Shown piece by piece: positions 47,301 to 53,300 of a stretch of 64,000 nt of DNA. The translations under genes and the position numbers were made by a program. Origin of the DNA: Elgaria multicarinata webbii (Eukaryota > Chordata > Lepidosauria > Squamata > Anguidae). The notes below the pieces were generated by a model that saw only the letters and a program-made list of their open reading frames with translations, did no database searches and had not been told where the DNA came from. The stretch covers positions 65,708,681 through 65,772,680 of the forward strand of contig NC_086172.1 of assembly GCF_023053635.1 (NCBI RefSeq), given 5' to 3'. Numbering within the stretch: position 1 is the first letter of the stretch; every line of letters begins with the position of its first letter.

Positions 47301-50300
47301 TCTAGCTGAGCTTCTATTATTGTCACTTTGAGTAAACCTCAACATTCTGGAGAGAATCAACCCTCTTAATTTCCCCTTTCAATTTCCTTTTTACAAATCC
47401 CTTCATATTCGAGAAGTTTCCTCTTTTGAAGGCAAAAGGCAATCTTCCACTTACGTATACATTAAATTTGATATCACTGGGTCACTGCTTCCAATCAGTT
47501 CAACAACATCCAAATCTCACACTAGGTCCTGGGCACTACTTAGGATTATATACAGGGTCACCTCCCTTCAGATTGATTCTGTGAGGAACTGCTCTAAGGA
47601 AAGTCATTCAGGACATCAAGAAATTTAATCTCTTTATCATGACTGGAATATGCATTTATCTAGTCAACGACAGTAATTGAACTCACCCATTATTATAACA
47701 CTTTCTCATTTATATGCTGCTCGGATTTCATTTTCCATAACAAGATCACCCTGAGTATTTTTGTCAGGTTGACAGCACTATGTCCCACGTACTAAATTAC
47801 ATGTCTCACGTACTAAATTATAAATAAATAAATAAATAGGAATCTTAGACCCAATCTACATGGGGAATTTACTATGGTGCTATGCCTCGCACATGGGCAA
47901 GACACATGATGTTACAATGGTACTTCTACTCCCACTTCTCCTGCCTTTGAAAAAAATAAAGTTTGGGATGTTTTTCAAGCCTTTCTAGCTGAAAATGCTC
48001 CAATATGCATACCTGCTCAGAAGTAAATCACATTCTCTTTAATGAGACTTACTCATGAGAAAGTCAGCACATTGCTTTTGGGATGACTTAAAAAATAAAA
48101 AATAATCCATTCCTTCACACCATTGCACCTGCACATAAACATAATGGATATTAAGGCAACTTTTTGATGTCTCAAGACTCTGCCTAAAATTGAACACAAA
48201 TTAATGCGTTTAAGATTATGTTTGGTCACAAAAGCCATATTTCTGTCAGGTCTACACCACATTTAATTGGCTATGTGTGCCACAGGAGTAGATGGGAATT
48301 CAAGAAAATGCATTTTTAAACTGCATCCATGTCGGAAGATGCCTCCATGTAGATTTGGCCCTGGTATTTTCACCCACAGAGATTCTGAGAAGGAACTTGT
48401 CCCTTTTAAAGTTTCAGGTTTGCTTCACACTATGCCCTCCTTGACATACAGAGCAACACCACCTCTAGAGTGTCTGGAGCTGGTTGGCAACAAAATGCTC
48501 ATAAACCTTGCCCAGGAAAGGAAAAAAAATGTCACTGGAGTTGCTGTTTTGGAGTTGTTGTTTTTCTTGCTCCCTTAGTTTTGTTCCCCACTAAATATTT
48601 TCCTACTTCTATAAACCTTGGGACTGATGCCTTCCTCTTGTTTTCTCAGTACCTGAGCTTATTAGAATGACCCTTTTCAGACAACATGCTAAACCACGGT
48701 GGTTAAGCATTTTGAGCTAAACAACATTATAGCTTAGTGTGTCATGTGAAACGTGACTTAGCATGTTCTGTGAACCATTCCTAACCACAGTGACTATCCA
48801 CAATTTAAACATGCTCACTAACCATTTGCTGCAAACGGGTTAGCAGACTAACCATGGCTTAGCATGTTGTCTGAACAGGCTCTCTATCTTAGAAACTTTT
48901 AATCAGCTGAAAAAAGTGTCATATTTAATCAGGCCGATTTTTTTTAAAAAAATATTTATTATTTATTATTAATTTTTATTATTTATTATTTTGTAATTTA
49001 ATACTTTTATGACTTTTAATACAAGTGCTTATAAAAAGTCTCCATTGGCGACCATATGCATGTGTTGTAAAGTTTAATTTTTTTTTTTTAAAAAAAAAGA
49101 TAACCTTCAGCCACACATGACGTAATTCATGTAACGTGTAATTTGGTTTGTATTTATTAGATGATAGAATGGTTTTGAGTAAGTATAGAATGCCTTGCTC
49201 TCAGTAATGAATATCCCCACTCCAATTTGCATCTAGAGGAAAGAGTTCCATGTCAGAGATGGAATCTTGTGCCCTGGTCTGGCCCAAGACACCTTGCTGC
49301 CTGAGGCAAAGGACAAGATGGCATCCCTTCCATTCCACATACAGAAGACAACTAGACTTGCAGTTGAATCTTACTTCAATACAGGCAGTAGGCCATCTTC
49401 CACTGCATCTGAAGGCAGCAGGCCAGGCTGGGAGTGCAGAGAAGGCCGCATAGTATGCACCCCTCTTCTTCCAACACTACTCACTACTCCTCAGCAACTA
49501 CCTTACAGATGAGCCTGCTGTGACATACATGTGTATTAGACTCACATGCCATCTTCTCCCTCACGGTTCAGGGGAAAGTTGTTTTCCCCATTTGCATCAG
49601 AAGCTGGGTTTCAGCAGAAGCTGGGAGACTGGCTCTGGTGTCAGTCACAAAGCCACTTCCCAAACCAAAGTGGATGCCCCACCTGAAGCATGTGGGGGGA
49701 GGGGGAAGAATCTGCACTCAATTTGCAGGGACCATTGTTCTTTGAGAAGCAATGATGGAGAGGAGGGAGCAGAGCTTGACCAATAACAAAAAAAGCTCAC
49801 ACTTGCTCTGTTTCAATGTACCTCTGAAGGCTGTCCATCTGACAGACTGAAACACCTGAAGAGGCCCAGGCCAAAGGACTATCCAGTGCTTAATTTCCAG
49901 GTCAGTGGGTTACATGAGGCTTCCGCCATATGTTCAGAACTGGAAACACTAGGAATTTAAGCTAGGTGCATCTTATGCAAAGCATAGGCTTTCCTTCCCA
50001 TTAAGCTAGGGTTCCTCTATAGTTGGCGGTGGCATGCTCAACTACAACTGAGGCCCTTGCATCAATGAATCATTGATACTGAACAAACTGTAGTCTAGTC
50101 TAGTAAAGTAAAAGCAACTGCCACACAAGACAGATGCTACTGGCTTGTGTTCTATGCCCAAGACACTGACTGGGTTCACATGACACGAGGCTGGTTAATA
50201 AGCCATCATGGCTTGTTGACCACCTCTGTGTGTGCCAAACTCATGTTGGCTGATTTACCTAATTACCCCCTCTGGGTGCAGCTTGTTGTGATGTCTGAAC

Positions 50301-53300
50301 ACAGTGAAGCTGGGGTGGTTAACAAAGCACTCAGAAGTCACAGTCTGTTGTAGGATGGCTCGGTGGTTTGTTAACCGCCCCAGCCAGCCAGCCTCGCTGG
50401 GTTCAGATGTCATGACAAGCTGTGCCCGGCTTATTAACCCCCCTTGTATCATGCAAACTGGCTGAGAGAGTCTTGCTTTGGGAGATGGAGCTTTACTCTC
50501 TCTATCTTGGAAGATGACAGGAAGCACAAGAAGGTTCCCTTTCTGCCTGCAGACATTAAACAAAATTGCTGGGAACCATCTTTGGTAATGAAACACTGTG
50601 CTGGAAGGTCTGAGGTTGCAGGGCTTGCCCCATTAATCCCCTCACACCCAGCTGGGTATCTATAGGAAGTGTCTGTGTAGCTCTCACGTTTTAAGAACTA
50701 AAATCTGGGCTCCTAAATTTCAGAAAGGGGAAAGGAACCAGAATTGTCCAAGTCAGACACATGTATTCCATTTACGGGGAAAAGACCTAAAACTCTCAAC
50801 TTGCTTTGTCGGCTATGTAAACATGTCAGCAAATGTAAACACTGAATAATATTTCCACAAGTTGTGTCCGTGTCTCTAATTCCAAATACTAGGGATGTTT
50901 ATAAACGTAGTTCAAGTAGTATAGCTTAACACAGTCAGCAAACCATAAGTTTGGGAACAGGTACCACCATCACATAATAGGAACATAATATTCCTCTAAC
51001 TCAGCACTGGGGCAGCACTGTGTTTGAAGTAGTGGGAAGCAGTGTCCTGAATTTCTATGAAATAATGGATTTTGCTTAACTGAAATTGCTTGAAAAGATT
51101 ATTGAGAAATTGCTAACCCATCTTTCTCAAAACAATTTAGGATGTCTTATTATGAAATGGCAAGTGATGAAAAACTGAAAATGCTTAAAGATAAATCATT
51201 AAGACTTTGAAATGTAAATAGTAAAAGGAGGAATTGCATTTAAAGGTGGGTTCACTGGCAGCCAAAGGCTTTCTAAATACTGGAGCTAAAGTTTGAAACA
51301 TTCAGCAAAGGCCAAATCCATAACGGTATAAGAGCAAAGGGTGGAGAAGTCCATAGCTCAGTGGCAAAGGATGTGTAAGACATAGCTCTGGGACCCTGGG
51401 AAGGCAAGATCTCTTCCCAAGACCTTAGAGTGCCACTTTCAGACAGAATGGGTAGCTCTGGTCTAGATGGATGTAAGGTCTCATTAAATATAAGGGGCTT
51501 ATATTTAAGCCCCCTTATATATAATATATTATATTATATATAATATAATGTGGGTTAGTTCTATAGGTGCTTACTCAGATCTGATTCAAACTTGGCATGC
51601 TGAAAGCTCTATTTAAGAGCTATCACTGTGCCAATTTTGATCTCTTTATCTTTAAAAATGAGGGAGCTGCAGGCAAGGGGGGTGCATTTTCACATTTCTT
51701 TTAAGGTGAAAATGTACCCCTGGTCATGTCTACACAGGAGTAAGAACATAGAGTTAAATGGGACCTCTCTCCCTCCCCCTTCATGGTTGAGTGGAGAACC
51801 GCACCACCCTCCTCTTTTGTTACCGAGACCGCCCTTAGACACACACACACCCAACAAAGAACGGGATGGTCGGATAGAACGCAATGACAGCAATACACGG
51901 GAGGGAGGAACACATTTATTTCGCACGGAGGGAAAATAATCCAGACTTTCCCCACTCCAAAAAGAAATGAAACATGGAAGGGAAGAGGCAAAATGAGTGC
52001 AGGATGTGGACAACGTCATGTGAGTACAGGGGTGCAAAACCGCATACCAGGCATGGCAAGTATGCGATAAATCGCTGGTGTGATGGAGCCCTAAGTAACC
52101 TCTGTATTGTAATGTAGTATATTGATAACAGATGTAGTCAATGTATTCCAAAGTTGCTTTATTGTTTATTAATGTTTTATTTGTTAAAAAACCAATAAAA
52201 TTCTATTAGTTGTATAAGATTTGGACAATTTATCTATTGATTAGATATGCATAAATCTACATATGGTAAAAACAGTATTTCTGAAGGAAGAACCAGGCTT
52301 TCTATGTTTTTAGATGATGCACACATGAGTCAGTGCAGGCAAAAGGCATTCTTTCTATGTGGGAGAGAAGTAAGAAATCGTGTTTTAAGATGATGTATGC
52401 TAGTTACACTTTTTATAAGCACTTGTATTAAAAAATATATTTATTTATTGTATTTTTATAATGCCCAATAGCTGAAGCTCCCTGGACAGTTCACATTTAT
52501 TTACTTATTTAGTTTAAAATCTGCTGTCTGATTTATCATTCTGTAAATGTTTCAGCCCTACTGGAGCCTTGTCTGGAAGCAGCCTTACTTTAAACCAATA
52601 ATCTAGTCCAAATTGAACAACATTGTATCATGAAAGCAACCAAGCAAGCACGGAATACGCTTTTGAACAGAAACACAACAGCACCACTCTTCATTTGAAA
52701 GCAAAACTAGTGTAATCAATTAGGATTATAGTAATTGTAAGCATAGGTTTCACTTGACTGGCAGCTCACTCAGTATACTTTATGAAGACAGAGCAAACGG
52801 TTATCCTAAATGTTTTACTTTTTACAGACAAAAGTACTTGGCAATTGAGCGGATTCCTCTGCACTAGTATGCACAGTGCTTAAGCCCTCTGGTCGTTACA
52901 GAGCATCAAAACTATTTCAGGACCCAGGTATGCACAGGTTACTTTTCAGCCAGGCACAGTGGTGCCTTTAGTGACAGAAATACAGTAGTTTCTAGGGAAA
53001 GTTTGTGGATTCCCAAACCAAATCTGCCCATGTGGACTTATGCCCCCAAATGGAGGAGTAGACTCTCATCTCTCTTCTAAAGCATGCTTCCCTTTCCTTT
53101 CACCCCATTGCTAATCTCTCGAGATGTTTCATTGTATTTATCTCTACAATGACAAGACAGGACAGTGCTATTATTCCCAGTTTTTAAGCAGTTTCAACTC
53201 CTACCCCAGGGGGCTAATCTCTGTGTTCAGTAGGGTATTGTCCAGTGGTGGCTGGTGACTCCAATGTTAGTGGGGCAGTGAGTTTGTTTGGAGGTTCAGT

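Larger units (their letters stand above)
45738..47700 (-). mobile_element. CR1/L3-like LINE, long degraded copy
   Basis: The minus strand runs from an endonuclease/linker region (about 47700-47090, pieces such as [15 protein letters not shown] and [15 protein letters not shown]) through RT fragments ([16 protein letters not shown]) to [12 protein letters not shown] and the 3' end with ATCAGGCCAAAGGCCTATCT and the CATAAGAAGAG tip. Many stops and internal losses; about 46180-46565 is foreign to the LINE. In SCTR intron 1. Confidence 0.72.

Noticed and set aside
51690-52151. 153-codon minus-strand frame in SCTR intron 1
   Set aside because: Serine-, histidine- and cysteine-rich chance sequence with no recognisable domain and no place in SCTR.
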